A stretch of 64,000 nt of DNA from Chitinophagaceae bacterium (GTDB taxonomy: Bacteria; Bacteroidota; Bacteroidia; Chitinophagales; Chitinophagaceae): NCBI GenBank assembly GCA_024707305.1, contig JANPZZ010000001.1, positions 62,001 through 126,000 of the forward strand. Reading direction: 5' to 3'. Below, one piece after another: positions 25,953 through 37,696 of the stretch. A program made the translations under genes and the position numbers. The stretch's first letter is position 1. Each line of letters starts with the position of its first letter. Below the pieces are notes generated by a model, which worked only from the letters and a program-made list of their open reading frames with translations, was not told the DNA's origin and made no database searches.

Positions 25953-26939
25953 TTAGAAATAAAACGCGTATAATTTTGCCTTTCCCCGGTTATTCAACAT
26001 TAAAGCAGGCGCAGGGAATTTGAATGAATTTAATATTGAAAATGTCGTTTTCAGGAACCTGCTCTTTGTAGGGATTCTTGTAAAATCAATATCAGGTGCG
26101 AGGTAAAATTGACGCGTGCGTTTAATATCGCTTCGGTCGATCCATGAACCGGGAGCTTCTTCCCATTTATTTTCAAATCCACCCAACATGCCATCTGCAC
26201 CATACCCAACGGCAACATTCAGCCAGGCGGGCCAGTTGGATCGAGGGAAAAATGACCTTACGTTGGCGCTGAACCAGTAAGTCTGGTTATTGTAATCCTT
26301 CAACATTCTTTCCGCAAAGCTGCTCCCAAACAAATCATCGGCCCGGTTTTGTAAAACAGGTTCGCGATATTTTTTAGTGTGAAAGGAGAATTTATATTGT
26401 ATGCGTTGTTCCTGCCATGCCAGTTCCTGCGAAAGATAAAGGCCGATACCCACCGTATTGGCAGCGACATCACTCCAGCTCCATCCCCATTTTTCGGCAA
26501 ATCCATCCAGTACTTCAATTCCCGTGAGATAAGCATAACTCGTAAGCGAACCATACAGCGCCGCCCTTTTCGGGTTAACACCTGCCCAGCTCCACCGTGA
26601 TGATAAAACCTGCGCCGCATTATAAGCCGACCATGCGTGACCGAATTTATCCACCTGCAGCCATTCCCGGCTATCATTAAAGAAGTGGAAAGTCCCGCGT
26701 GATTGATTTTTATACCATACCTCGTTTAATAAAGCCAGTGAGAGGCTGACAGCTACAACATTTACACCCGCAACCAACGCTACCCGTCTGGGGTTTGGTT
26801 TTTGAAGATTATCGGGTGTAGCAGACAACGAATCATAAACGGGCACTGGGGCCTGTTGTATTGAATCACCTGCCTGGGCATTGCCCCGGATGGTTAATAA
26901 GAATAAAGCCGACAAAATTGCGAAAAGCCTGTACTGCAT
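25953..26939 (-). CDS. DUF2279-family exported protein
   Basis: Start chosen at 26939 (MQYRLFAILSALFLLTIRGN), which gives a clean signal peptide ending near AQA; the frame is open to 27062, but that would overlap the promoter of the next gene. The 328-residue protein has DUF2279 features: a hydrophobic stretch (VALVAGVNVVAVSLSLALLN), NDSREWLQVDKFGHAWSAYN with a conserved Asp-Lys-x-Gly-His, AYLTGIEVLDGFAEKWGWSW and SDVAANTVGIGLYLSQELAW. The second half alternates aromatic residues and may form strands. Family function is unknown; a periplasmic or outer-membrane location is expected. Confidence 0.8.
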   Translation of the reverse strand: MQYRLFAILSALFLLTIRGNAQAGDSIQQAPVPVYDSLSATPDNLQKPNPRRVALVAGVNVVAVSLSLALLNEVWYKNQSRGTFHFFNDSREWLQVDKFGHAWSAYNAAQVLSSRWSWAGVNPKRAALYGSLTSYAYLTGIEVLDGFAEKWGWSWSDVAANTVGIGLYLSQELAWQEQRIQYKFSFHTKKYREPVLQNRADDLFGSSFAERMLKDYNNQTYWFSANVRSFFPRSNWPAWLNVAVGYGADGMLGGFENKWEEAPGSWIDRSDIKRTRQFYLAPDIDFTRIPTKSRFLKTTFSILNSFKFPAPALMLNNRGKAKLYAFYF

Positions 26940-27041
26940 CCCGGCAAAAATACGTTTTGGGCGGGAACTGGATTTCCTGATAAAATTGAATAACTTCAGC
27001 CCTTTAATCATTGACTTTAAACCATTAACCTCTGTTGCGAC

Positions 27042-28761
27042 ATGGATGCGGCAATTCAACAAAAAGTAAATACCTGGCTGGAAGGAAGTTTTGACCAGGT
27101 GACTAAAGACGAAATTTTGAAATTACAAATGACCAGCCCGGCAGAACTGGCCGACGCTTTTTATAAAAATCTCGAGTTTGGAACCGGTGGTCTCCGCGGC
27201 CTGATGGGCGTTGGCACCAATCGTATGAACAAATACACGGTGGGTATGGCCACACAGGGTTATGCGAACTACCTCAAACAATGTTTCCCCGGGCAGGTGA
27301 TTGTTGCCGTGGCGCACGATAGCAGAAACAACAGCCGTTTTTTTGCAGAAACAACTGCGCATGTTTTTGCAGCAAATGGAATTAAGGTTTATCTCTTCGA
27401 AAGCCTTCGCCCCACACCTGAGCTTTCTTTTGCCATCCGACATCTGGGTTGCCAGGGCGGTGTGGTTTGTACAGCCTCTCACAACCCCAAAGAATACAAC
27501 GGTTATAAAGCTTATTGGGATGATGGCGCACAGATGGTGCCACCGCATGATAAAAACGTAATAAAGGAAGTTGAAAAAATCGCTTCAGTAGATGAAGTGA
27601 AATGGGCGGGTGGTGAATCGTTGATACAACTCATCGGAAGTGATATTGATAAGGCTTACCTGGAAATGGTAAAAGGCCTGAGTGTTTATCCCGATGTGAT
27701 CGAAAAACAAAAAGACCTGAAGATCGTCTATACACCAATACATGGTACGGGTATTAAACTGGTACCCCAGGTACTGGAAAAATTTGGGTTCACCAATGTG
27801 ACGATTGTTGACGAACAGAAAACACCGGATGGAAATTTCCCAACCGTGGTTTATCCAAATCCGGAGGAAAAAGAAACGATGAGCATCGGTTTGCAAAAAG
27901 CCAAAGAGATCGATGCCGATATCCTGCTGGGTACTGATCCTGATGCAGATCGCGTGGGCATTGGTGTAAAAGACAATCATGGTGATTGGGTGCTGATGAA
28001 TGGCAACCAGACTGCCGTTCTGGCTTTCAACTATTTGCTGGAAGCGCGAAAATCAAAAGGTATTGCGCAAAGCAACGATATGATCATTACCACGATTGTT
28101 ACTACCGGCATGGCAGATGCGCTGGCAGAAGGCAATGGTGTGAAATGTTATCGTGTACTCACCGGTTTCAAATGGATTTCTGAAATGATCCGCGAGAAAG
28201 AAGGAAAAGAAAATTATGTGGTGGGCGGTGAAGAAAGTTTTGGTTTGATGATCGGTGATAAAATCCGTGATAAAGATGCTGTAAGTGCCGTAGCTCTTTT
28301 ATGTGAAATGGCGGCTTATGAAAAAGAAAAAGGCCGTACACTTTTTGAAAAACTCATTGAGCTCTACATCCAATATGGTTTTTATAAAAGACCTGATTTC
28401 TATTACGAAAAAAGGAATGGATGGGCAACAACAGATTGCTGCAATGATGGAAGCATATCGCAACAATCCTCCGAAAACAATCAACGGCTCTCCGGTTGTG
28501 CAAACGCTGGATTATGAAACCAGCAAAGGTGTGAATCCGCAAACAGGAGAGGAGTGGCCAATACATCTTCCCAAATCAAATGTATTGCAGTTCATTACTG
28601 CTGATGGAAGCATCATCTCTGCACGCCCCAGTGGTACAGAGCCAAAGATCAAATTCTATTTCAGCGTAAAAGAGAAACTGGAGAATGCAGCTGCCTTTGA
28701 TGAAGTAAATAAACAACTCGACCAAAAGATAAAAGCAATTATTGCAGATATGAAACTTTAA
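27042..28761 (+). CDS. Phosphoglucomutase/phosphomannomutase family phospho-sugar mutase (frame broken once)
   Basis: Interconverts hexose 1- and 6-phosphates. Joined length about 572 residues, as in PGM2-like bacterial mutases. Visible motifs: substrate loop FGTGGLRGLMGVGTNRMN, catalytic serine loop VCTASHNPKEYNGYKAYWDD, metal-binding LGTDPDADRVGIGVKD, sugar-binding GGEESFGLMIGDKIRDKDAV and phosphate-binding ITADGSIISARPSGTEPKIK. An extra A in the run near 28389-28392 (TATAAAAGACC) shifts the frame between YGFYK and DLISITKKGMDGQ. The gene starts at 27042 in a spaced position after the divergent DUF2279 gene. Confidence 0.9.
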
Positions 28762-28808
28762 TCAACGGCGATAACCCTCGTTGATCGGTTTTTTCTGCTA
28801 TCTTGCGC

Positions 28809-29469
28809 ATGGCTATGAGACCAACGCAAGACACATACAGATACAAAGGACTCCGCGAAAAACTGGTGAGTGATATTCGTTCAAAAGGCATTACGGACGA
28901 ACGTGTACTGGAAGCCATCAATGATGTTCCACGCCATTTTTTTCCTGGATTCCGCTTTTGGCGACCGGGCTTACGAAGACAAGGCATTTCCCATTGGTGA
29001 GGGACAAACAATTTCACAACCATACACGGTTGCTTACCAGTCGCAGTTGTTGGAATTGCAACCCTTCATGAAAGTACTTGAAATTGGAACCGGTAGTGCT
29101 TACCAGGCCTCTGTATTAGCAAAAATGGGTATGCTGGTGTATTCTATCGAAAGGCAGAAAAAGTTGTTTGATGCGAATAAGCTGTTTGCTTACCTGAAGA
29201 GTTTCCCATCTTTGAAAATGTTTTATGGCGATGGATATGAAGGGCTGCCTACTTATGCTCCATTTGATCGCATTATCATTACAGCAGCAGCGCGTGCCAT
29301 TCCACCGAAGCTGGTTGAGCAATTGAAACCCGGCGGCAAAATGGTAATACCTGTCGGCGACGACAAGATGCAGAAAATGATGCGGCTGACGAAGCTCGAA
29401 AATGATTCTATCCAGGAAGAAGTATTCGATAATTTTCTCTTTGTGCCAATGCTCGAAGGGAAACAGTAA
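28809..29469 (+). CDS. pcm: Protein-L-isoaspartate O-methyltransferase (frame broken once)
   Basis: Repairs damaged proteins by methylating isoaspartyl residues with SAM. Joined length about 220 residues, normal for Pcm. Seen: RYKGLREKLVSDIRSKGITD, then [51 protein letters not shown], SAM motif KVLEIGTGSAYQASVLA, FDRIIITAAARAIPPKLVEQ and LKPGGKMVIPVGDD. A T7 run at 28937-28943, where T6 fits, shifts the frame after RHFF. I prefer the ATG at 28809 over a TTG at 28803. A bidirectional terminator follows at 29567. Confidence 0.9.
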
Positions 29470-29565
29470 GCACAATACTTTATTTGAAAAATGCCTCTTC
29501 ATTCCTTGTTGGTACATGCCCCCCAGGAACTCCAAAACATCAGTAACGACTTTCAACAATAACAT

Positions 29566-29599
29566 TAAAAAAGGCCTGTTTGAAAAACAGGCCTTTTTT
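29566..29599. terminator. Bidirectional intrinsic terminator between pcm and lpdA
   Basis: AAAAAAGGCCTGTTT-GA-AAAACAGGCCTTTTTT: a GC-cored perfect stem (AAGGCCTGTTT with AAACAGGCCTT) flanked by A- and T-runs, placed between two convergent genes ending at 29469 and 29602. Confidence 0.9.
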
Positions 29600-29601
29600 A
29601 G

Positions 29602-31003
29602 TTAGAGGTGAATCGCTTCACCAAGTGCAACTTCAATTGCATCTTTCACACTCTCACTGATGGTGGGGTGTGGGTGAATGCTGTTGAGTACTTCATGGTG
29701 AGTTGTTTCCAGCTTACGTGCCGTTACAGTTTGTGCGATGATTTCGGTTACGTTATAACCAATAGCATGTGTTCCCAGCCATTCGCCATACTTTGCGTCG
29801 AAGATTACTTTTACAAAACCCTCAGCATGTCCGGCAGCAGAAGCTTTACCGCTGGCACTGAGTGGGAATTTACCCACTTTGAGTTCGTAGCCGGCTTCTT
29901 TCGCCTGTTTTTCAGTATAACCAACTGAAGCAATTTCAGGGTAGCAATAAGTACAACCCGGAACGTTGTTGTAATCGATCGGCTCAGGTTGGTGATTGTA
30001 TTTTTTCTCAGCAGCTGCAAACGCTTCCACGCATACAATTGCTTCTTTACTTGCTACGTGTGCCAGTGCCTGGCCAGGAACGCAATCGCCGATTGCATAA
30101 ACGCCGGGAACGCTGGTACGGTAATATTTATCTACTACGATGCGGCCTTTGTCGGTTTTAACACCAACACTTTCCAGGCCTATGCCTTCGATGTTGGCAG
30201 CAACACCAACAGCGCTGAGTACCACATCTGCTTCCAGCACTACTTCACCGCTTGCAGTTATTACTTTTGCTTTTACGCCGTTACCGCTTGTATCAACGCT
30301 GGTAACTTCTGCGCTGGTCATCACATCGATACCTTGTTTTTTGAAGTTCTTTTCCAGTTCTTTTGAAACTTCTTCATCTTCCACTGGCACAATGCGTGGC
30401 ATAAATTCAACAATGGTCACTTTGGTACCAATGCTGTTGTAGAAATAACCGAATTCAACACCGATAGCACCACTGCCTACAACGATCATGCTTTTGGGTT
30501 GCTGCGGCAGCGACATACCTTCGCGGTAGCCGATGATTTTTACCGTCCTGTTTCAAAGTAGGAAGTTCACGGCTGCGGCCTCCGGTTGCGATGATTACAT
30601 GGCGACCTTCTACTACCTGCGTTTTACCATCTTTGTCTTTTACTTCGATCTTACCAGGGGCAGTCAGTTTGCCAAATCCCATGATAACATCAATCTTGTT
30701 TTTCTTCATCAGGAACTGAACGCCTTTGCTCATTTTATCGGCCACACCGCGGCTGCGCTTGATGATGGCGTCAAATTTGGGAGTTCCAGTGGCTTCAATG
30801 CCGTAAGATTCGGCATGTTTGATATCGTTAGCTACCTGGGCCGATTTTAACAGGGCCTTGGTGGGGATACAACCCCAGTTCAGGCAAATACCACCCAGAC
30901 TTTCTTTTTCAATGATTGCGGTTTTGAATCCTAACTGAGAAGCGCGAATGGCGGCTACATATCCGCCCGGACCACTACCCAGCACAACTACATCGTATGC
31001 CAT
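29602..31003 (-). CDS. lpdA: Dihydrolipoyl dehydrogenase (E3) (frame broken once)
   Basis: Flavoprotein that reoxidises lipoyl groups of 2-oxoacid dehydrogenase complexes using NAD+. Joined length about 466 residues. Visible: FAD site VVLGSGPGGYVAAIRASQLG, redox-active pair GGICLNWGCIPTKALLKSAQ, NAD site MIVVGSGAIGVEFGYFYNSI, second FAD motif VYAIGDCVPGQALAHVASKE, and the C-terminal His-Glu of the active-site base in NSIHPHPTISESV. An A5 run (minus strand) at about 30539-30543, where A4 fits, shifts the frame between LKQDGK and IIGYREGMSL. It stands alone here, away from the E1/E2 genes. Confidence 0.93.
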
Positions 31004-31366
31004 GCTTTAGATTGTTAAAGTGTTAGACAATTTGAGCAGCGAAGGTATTGAAAGAAAAGTGAAATCAAAGCTTGTTAGAAAGCCTGCTGCTAACTAATTT
31101 CAATCGTGGTAATTGCTATTTTGGAAACATAATGAATTCCGCGATAACAGTTTACTTAAATGTTGTCGGATTTGTACAATAATGGCCCGCCGAAGGCTGA
31201 TTCTCAATGTCTTTTTCTAATAATCGTCTGAAAGACAAACGCTTGTGTGATTTGCTGTTTCGCCGAAACTCGCCAAATAGTATTTGGATATTTAGTCTAA
31301 CAGCCGCCCATCGAATTCGTTATTGGCGAAGTATGCAACCGTCTTACATTAGTGTTGAATAAAGCC
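31004..31366. other. Intergenic region without recognised features
   Basis: 363 bp between divergent genes. It contains AATGGCCCGCCGAAGGCTG (a fragment of the CCCGCC-GAAGGC hairpin words seen elsewhere) and AT-rich sequence likely to hold both promoters. I see no gene, RNA or clear promoter box. Confidence 0.5.
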
Positions 31367-33797
31367 ATGAAGAAAATATATCTATTAAGTCTTTTTGTTT
31401 TAGCCGCTTTGGGATCGCATGCCCAACCGGCTTCTTTTGTTTTGAAAATCCGTGTGCTTGCGAATGATAGCTCCGTTCTTGCGGGGTCGACTGTGCAGTT
31501 AAGTAACGCTGCCGGAGAGAATGTGAGGACGACTGGCACTGATACTGCAGGCCTGGCAACCTTTGCACAATTGGTTCCGGGGAACTTATCAGTTGCAGGT
31601 GAGCAGGGTTGCTTTCCAACCCCTCACGGTTTCAGGTATTGTTGTCGGCGACAATCCGGTTTTGGAAAAAACGGTTGTCATGTTGCCTGAAACTGGTGTG
31701 ATGAGTAATGTAGTGGTGACTTCAAAAAAGCCGATGATTCAGTTTTTGCCCGACAGAACCGTTGTAAACGTGGAAGCGAGTATCGGAAATGTGGGCACCT
31801 CTGTGTTGGAAGTGCTGGAGCGATCGCCCGGTGTAACCACTGATAAAGACGGCAACATCAGCCTGAAAGGAAAACCAGGTATATTAATATTGATAGATGG
31901 CAAGCCGACGCAAATGGCGGGTATGGATCTGCAAAATTTGCTGAGTGGTATGAGCAGCTCGCAGGTTGAAAGCATTGAACTGATCGATAATCCTTCTGCG
32001 AAATATGATGCTGCAGGTAATGGCGGAATAATTAATATCCGCACCAAAAAGAATAAACAACGTGGATTCAACGGAAATCTATCATTTGCGTATGGCCATG
32101 GAAAATTGCCGAAGAATAATAACAGTTTAAGTTTAAATGTTCGTGAGGGGCGTTTCAATTTCTATCTTACCTACAGTGGTAATATTCAGCAACAGATGAT
32201 GGAAATGCATGCATTGCGCACCTATTATGATCGCGACCGTGAAGTACTCACCTACCTGGAACAACCTTATAACACCCATACACGCGCGCAAACACATGTA
32301 GTAAATACCGGCTTCGATTTTTATGTTAATCAAAAAACAACGCTTGGTTTTGCTATGAATGGATTGCATCTCAAACGCAGAAGAACCGGTGATGCCGAAG
32401 CGCTTTGGATGAATCCTGCAAAAGTGGAGGACTCAATCGTGTATACGACCAGCCGAAACAATAGCCGTCTCCAACGCGGAGGTGTAACGGGCAACCTGCG
32501 ACATGTATTTAACAGTCGCCAGGAACTCACTGCCGATGTAGACTACATGCATTACAAGATACGTAGCGAGCAGCTGTTTGAAAACAGGATTGGAAATCCT
32601 GGAGGAAATTTTGATGATGCTTCTCGCGGGAATATCCCTTCGTCGCTGAATATCTATTCTGCGAAAATAGATTATACCCATCGCTTCGAATCGCTGCACT
32701 GGGAATCGGGCTGGAAATCGTCGCGTGTGGAAACGGATAACCTGGCGGAATATGAGGCCAATCCGGGAACTAACTGGGAAGCTGATCTGGGTAAAAGCAA
32801 TCATTTTCTTTACACAGAAAATATACATGCGCTGTACACCAATGCACAGTTTGAAAAGAGAAAATGGAACCTGCAGGCAGGATTGAGGTACGAACATACG
32901 GGTTATCGTGCGCGACAACTGGGAAATGCTATTGTAAAAGATTCTTCTTTCAACCGCAGTTATGGCAATCTGTTTCCGTCGCTGTTTGTAACTTATCAGG
33001 TTGATTCTATCAATAGTTTTACATTCCGTGCCGGTCGCCGTATCGATCGCCCTGCTTTCCAAAAGCTGAATCCATTCACATTTATTATTAATAAATATAC
33101 GTTCCAACAGGGCAATCCATATTTCAAACCACAGTTTACCTGGAATTTTGAAGTTTCACATCAATACAAGGACGTGCTCTCAACCACGCTTAGTTACAAT
33201 ATAATAAACGATTATATCTCACAGGTTTTTTATGAGGATACCGCATCGAGCCTGATCGTATATACAGAAGGTAATATTGGACAAATGCGCAACCTCGGAC
33301 TTACTGTGAGTACACAATTAAGTCCTGCAAAATGGTGGTCGATGAACCTGCAGGCAACGGGCAATCATAAAACCATTGAAGCGATGTTGTGGAAATTGTA
33401 CCGCGCAGAAATATGGCAGGCGAATTTCAGCATGAACAACCAGTTTCGATTTAAGAAAGGTTGGGGCGCTGAACTCACCGGTTTTTATGTAACGCGCAGC
33501 CAGAATGATATCCAGGAAGTTTTACGACCCAATGGACAGCTCAGCATCGGCCTGTCAAAACAGATACTGAAAAATGCAGGCACACTACGTTTGTCATTCC
33601 GCGATATCTTCTATACCGTAAACATGGGCGGTTATACCGACTTCCAGTTTGTAGATGAAACATTCAAACTGAAAACTGATACACGCGTGGTTACCCTCGC
33701 TTTCTCCTGGAGATTCGGAAAAGCAATGAAACAAATTGCACGACGCAACACAGGCGCATCCGGGGAAATACTTGAGAGGGTGGGAACGAGCAACTAG
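31367..33797 (+). CDS. TonB-dependent-receptor-like outer-membrane protein, second paralogue (frame broken once)
   Basis: Start at 31367 (MKKIYLLSLFVLAALGSHAQ), a signal peptide. Joined length about 809 residues: an N-terminal regulatory-like beta domain (FVLKIRVLANDSSVLAGSTV), a plug (GKPGILILIDGKPTQMAGMD, SSQVESIELIDNPSAKYDAA, GNGGIINIRTKKN) and a long beta-barrel, ending with VVTLAFSWRFGKAMKQI and a short polar tail. The domain plan is the same as at 17298-19688, but sequence similarity looks limited to the plug. An extra G in the run at about 31577-31580 breaks the frame between LVPG and TYQLQVSRVAF. Ligand unknown. Confidence 0.85.
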
Positions 33798-33816
33798 TAG
33801 TTGATTTATCCTTCTC

Positions 33817-35079
33817 TTAATTTTCTAAACCGAAATAGCTGTTGCCAAAATCGAGGATTACTTTTTTGTACTGGCGCAAAATATCCTGGCCGATATTACC
33901 ATACAATTTGTCATCTGAAACTTCCTGCAGTCCGGGATCTACCTGCGCGTCGGCAAATGAAATGATTTTGCCATTGAGTAGAAATTCAAGCTTTGGCAAT
34001 TTCAACATCCTGTTGGTTGTTGCGCCGCCTGCACTGGCAGCGGTGGCATCCACGAACTGTCCCTGGGTTAGCAAAGTGGTACTGTCAAGGTTGTAAAATT
34101 TTCCTGTGAAAGTGGAACCGTTAGCCCCGGTATCAAAATTAAATGGCAGCAACTTTCCTTTGTATTCCATCATCAATACCGGTCGCAAAGTTTCCATGAA
34201 AAAGTTGCGGGCAAGTGAAGCATCTTCTTTGTCGTGGCGATTCACCACAAGCTGGTTTGGTTCAATGGTTATACGTCCCAGTTCTTTTGCAATCGGGAAG
34301 CCAATAATGCCATTTATTTTATATGCGCCATTGGCGAAACTGAAAGCTTCATCCTGGAAAATGAGAAAGGGTTCATTATAAACAATGATATTTCCTATCT
34401 GTAGCTTTGGTGCAATTCCAATGCGAACCGGGTTGTAGATATCGTTGAATCCGGAAACCTGTATGCCTGAATCGGGTAGAATGATCAGCCCCATTTTTTC
34501 TGCGTAACTATCGGTGATGGTACTAAGACCGGCACCGGTATCAAATACGAATGAAGCTTCGCTTTTCTCGGTTGTTACCTTAATATTGATGAGTCCCGCC
34601 AGGTCACGTTTAAATGGTAATGTGTCAGCAGCCGGTTGTTCTATTTTTTGTACTGGTTGCTTCTTCAACGCCTTCCAAATCATATTGGCATAATTGTTCC
34701 CTTTCAATTCGTCAGCAGTGAATTTATTTTTAAACTTTTTGGTCAGGTAGACGCCGGTAGATTCAGCTTTTGCAAAACGGAAACTTCTAACGTAGTTATC
34801 GTTTTCCAGTTTATAATATGCAAAAGCCAGTTCGCTGGGTGGTGTTTTTTTCTTACCCAGAAATTGTTGCAAATATTGCAACGATGAATCGGGCCTGTTA
34901 CAGGCATTTGCATATACCGCTTTATAAAAATAGTAGTAGGGATGTGACACATCCGTATTTGCGAGGTGCAGGGCGGGAAATTGTTTGTCTTCGTATAACT
35001 GGTAGAGATTGTCCTTTATCTGACTTTGCGCAGTATAAATTAATAGAAGAAGTGCGCCGAGTAAAAATGATTTTTTCAT
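33817..35079 (-). CDS. Exported retropepsin-like aspartyl protease, two active-site motifs
   Basis: The 420-residue protein has a signal peptide (MKKSFLLGALLLLIYTAQSQ), an N-terminal helical region of about 130 residues with TPR-like spacing (FYKAVYANACNRPDSSLQYL), and two aspartic-protease-like halves. Each half has the catalytic signature: SFVFDTGAGLSTITDSYAEK near residue 180 and LPFNFDTGANGSTFTGKFYN near residue 310, plus the flap-like GIIGFPIAKELG and GNIGQDILRQY. Two DTGA motifs in one chain suggest an internal pseudo-dimer as in pepsin-type enzymes. Location periplasmic or surface; substrate unknown. Confidence 0.83.
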   Translation of the reverse strand: MKKSFLLGALLLLIYTAQSQIKDNLYQLYEDKQFPALHLANTDVSHPYYYFYKAVYANACNRPDSSLQYLQQFLGKKKTPPSELAFAYYKLENDNYVRSFRFAKAESTGVYLTKKFKNKFTADELKGNNYANMIWKALKKQPVQKIEQPAADTLPFKRDLAGLINIKVTTEKSEASFVFDTGAGLSTITDSYAEKMGLIILPDSGIQVSGFNDIYNPVRIGIAPKLQIGNIIVYNEPFLIFQDEAFSFANGAYKINGIIGFPIAKELGRITIEPNQLVVNRHDKEDASLARNFFMETLRPVLMMEYKGKLLPFNFDTGANGSTFTGKFYNLDSTTLLTQGQFVDATAASAGGATTNRMLKLPKLEFLLNGKIISFADAQVDPGLQEVSDDKLYGNIGQDILRQYKKVILDFGNSYFGLEN

Positions 35080-35198
35080 TGTATTCTGTTGCTGATAATG
35101 GTTTATTTATTTTCAGGCCGCGAAAGACGGAAAGAAAACTTCACAAAAAAATCCAAAAATTGTACAAACGGGCAGAACTGCTGAATGATTCATGGTTC

Positions 35199-35942
35199 TC
35201 ACACCCTTCCGCCGCTAAGTTCCAGAAAGCTGCCAGTGGTGTATGATGCTTTGTGCGACAATAGCCAGATAATCGCTTCTGCCACTTCTTCGGGTTTACC
35301 GCCGCGTTGCATTGGCAGTGTGGATTTGATCCGATCCACTCGGCCTGGTTCGCCACCATCTGCGTGTATATCAGTATAAATAAAACCGGGGCGCACCGTA
35401 TTCACGCGTATGCCTTCAGGAGCGAGTTCTTTTGCAATGCCCAATGTAAATGTATCGATGGCGCCTTTTGAAGCGGCGTAGTCGGTATACTCGCCTGGTG
35501 CGCCGGTTTTGGCCGCGACTGACGATACGTTTACAATGGCTCCACCTGCGCCTCCGCGGGATTTGGCCATTCGTTTGGCTGCCTCGCGACAGCAGAGGAA
35601 AGTGCTGGTTACGTTGTGTCGGAGAATATGGTTAATTCGCTCGGCCGTGAGATCAAATATGGTTGCCTGCCGATCGAGGCCACCGGCATTATTTACCAAT
35701 GCAGTGAGTGGCCCGAGTTCTTGGTCAATGGTTTCAAAAAGGGAAATCACTTCACGTTCTTCCGATACATCGGCCTGCACGGCGATACATTTCGCTCCCA
35801 GTTCCTCTACGCGGAGTTTCACTTCGAGTGCAGCTTTTTCATTTTTCCGGTAATTGATACAAACCTCGTATCCGGCCCTGGCTGCCGCAATGGCCGTGGC
35901 AGCGCCAATTCCGCGACTACTTCCGGTGATGAGAATGGTCAT
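35199..35942 (-). CDS. Short-chain dehydrogenase/reductase
   Basis: Cytosolic NAD(P)-dependent oxidoreductase. The 247-residue protein shows the full classical SDR set: TGSSRGIGAATAIAAARAGY (cofactor loop), NYRKNEK after strand 2 (Arg suggests NADP), VNNAGG, catalytic Ser in VNVSSVAAKTGAPGEYTDYA, YAASK (Tyr and Lys), and VRPGFIYTDIHADGG after it. The C-terminus ASYTTGSFLELSGGR is typical of glucose 1-dehydrogenase-like and FabG-like members. Substrate cannot be predicted. Single gene on the minus strand. Confidence 0.88.
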   Translation of the reverse strand: MTILITGSSRGIGAATAIAAARAGYEVCINYRKNEKAALEVKLRVEELGAKCIAVQADVSEEREVISLFETIDQELGPLTALVNNAGGLDRQATIFDLTAERINHILRHNVTSTFLCCREAAKRMAKSRGGAGGAIVNVSSVAAKTGAPGEYTDYAASKGAIDTFTLGIAKELAPEGIRVNTVRPGFIYTDIHADGGEPGRVDRIKSTLPMQRGGKPEEVAEAIIWLLSHKASYTTGSFLELSGGRV

Positions 35943-36184
35943 AGCGGTTTTTTAGGAAAGATAAGCAATACACGCGTGAACCATGTTCTATACGACAGTT
36001 GAAAAAGAATACTTACCGGTTGCTGCAACGAATTCGTTTGTCGGGATATCTTCAACTTCCGCCCGCGCCGGGCGGGAGACGAAGATTAGTGAAAACCAAA
36101 TGCGAAGTTGAGTGGGGTAGCCCCAAAAACGCGTTCGCCCCGGCGGACGAAAAAAACTTAACTTCGTCGCCCTTTTTAATTTTT

Positions 36185-37534
36185 ATGAACACGTTGCAGA
36201 ACGAAGCCGGAAAAAACAATTCGCCTGGCGTTGCCTATTATTATAGGTGAGCTGGCTCAAATGGCATTGCATATCATTGATACTGCCATGGTGGGTGCTA
36301 TCAGTTATAAACAACTGGCGGCTGCAGCGCTGGTGATGAATTCTATTAATATTCCTTTTGTATTTGGCATTGGCATGACCATCTCGGTATCGCAGATGGT
36401 ATCGATGGCGCATGGAAAGGGGAGCCGTTCGCAGGTGTCACATTATTTCTATAATGGGTTTGCCTTGTGTGCGGTTACAGCCGTAGTGATTTCACTTGCA
36501 CTTGTATTTGGGAAATCGATATTAACTCATATGGGGCAGGATCCTGAGGTGGTGGCTTACGCTTTGCCATTTATGGAGCTGATGGCACTTTCGATTATAC
36601 CGATGTTGTTGTTTATGACATTGAAGCAATTTACCGATGGTCTTGAATTCACGCGCACAGCAATGCTGCTGTCGCTTTGTGGTATGCCGATCAATATCTT
36701 TTTTAAACTTCCTTTTAATTTATGGGAACTGGGGTTTCCCAAGACTTGAATTGATAGGGGCGGGGTGGAGTACATTAATTACCCGAACGCTGATGTTTTT
36801 GGTACTGGGAGTTATTATTCTTCGACATAAAACATTCAGACCGTTTATTGCAGACCGGGCAACGCAATGGAAGATCAAAGGCAGAACCATCCGTGAGCTG
36901 TTGGGTATCGGTGTGCCAAGTAGTTTACAAATCGGTATGGAAGCCGGTGCATTTGCCGTTTCGGGCATCATCATTGGTACCATCAGCGCGGTGGCACAGG
37001 CTGCACACCAGATTGCTTTGAGCACAGCTGCGTTCACATTTATGGTGAGTATGGGGCTGGCGCAGGCGGGTTCTATCCGCGTAAGTAACAGTTTTGGCCG
37101 GCGCGACTGGACAGCGATCAGCCGAATTGGGAAAAGTACTTTATGGACCGCTTTATTGTATGGTATCTTTTGTGCCCTGGTCTTCATCATTTTCCGGCAC
37201 CAGATTCCAAACCTGTTTAATGATAATGAAAACGTGACGGCGCTTGCGGCGCTATTATTATTATTTGCGGCACTTTTTCCAAATTTCGGATGCCACCCAG
37301 GCGATTGGCGCCGGGCTGCTCCGCGGTATCAAAGACGTACGTATTCCCACCTTACTGGTTGGCATCGCTTACTGGGTTTTTGGTCTCCCGCTCGGCTACC
37401 TGCTGGCATTCCCTGCCGGAATGGGCGCAACGGGGATGTGGATTGGTCTGATTTCCGGACTTACTTTTGCATCCGGCTTCCTGATCAACCGTTTCATCAA
37501 GCGCGCGAAAAGGCAGTTGCAATCGGCTGATTAA
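36185..37534 (+). CDS. MATE-family efflux transporter (frame broken three times)
   Basis: Sodium- or proton-driven multidrug exporter of the inner membrane. The joined chain, about 448 residues with twelve helices, begins MNTLQNEAGKTIRLALPIII. Family motifs: GELAQMALHIIDTAMVGAIS near the N-terminus, GIGMTISVSQMVSMAHGKG, and the matching second-half segment MGLAQAGSIRVSNSFGRRDW. Extra bases in homopolymers near 36211-36216 (A6), 36699-36704 (T6) and 37265-37269 (T5) break the frame; all three restore with one base removed. Single plus-strand gene upstream of the ribosomal-protein cluster. Confidence 0.87.
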
Positions 37535-37696
37535 TAGATTTTTGTGAAGATGTAAGCGCGCCATGACGGACTGAAAAATACGGGAAGACAACATTTGGGA
37601 ACGACTCAATTATTGGTTTTCCACGGGTGTGATTAAGTATTCTTCAAGATTTTTGGAAAAAAATAAATTTCAATAGGCTAATTGCCTGAGTTTTCC

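Noticed and set aside
36185-37534. MATE pseudogene
   Set aside because: Three single-base breaks, all one extra base in a homopolymer, with intact sequence between them; matches the error pattern of the whole window.
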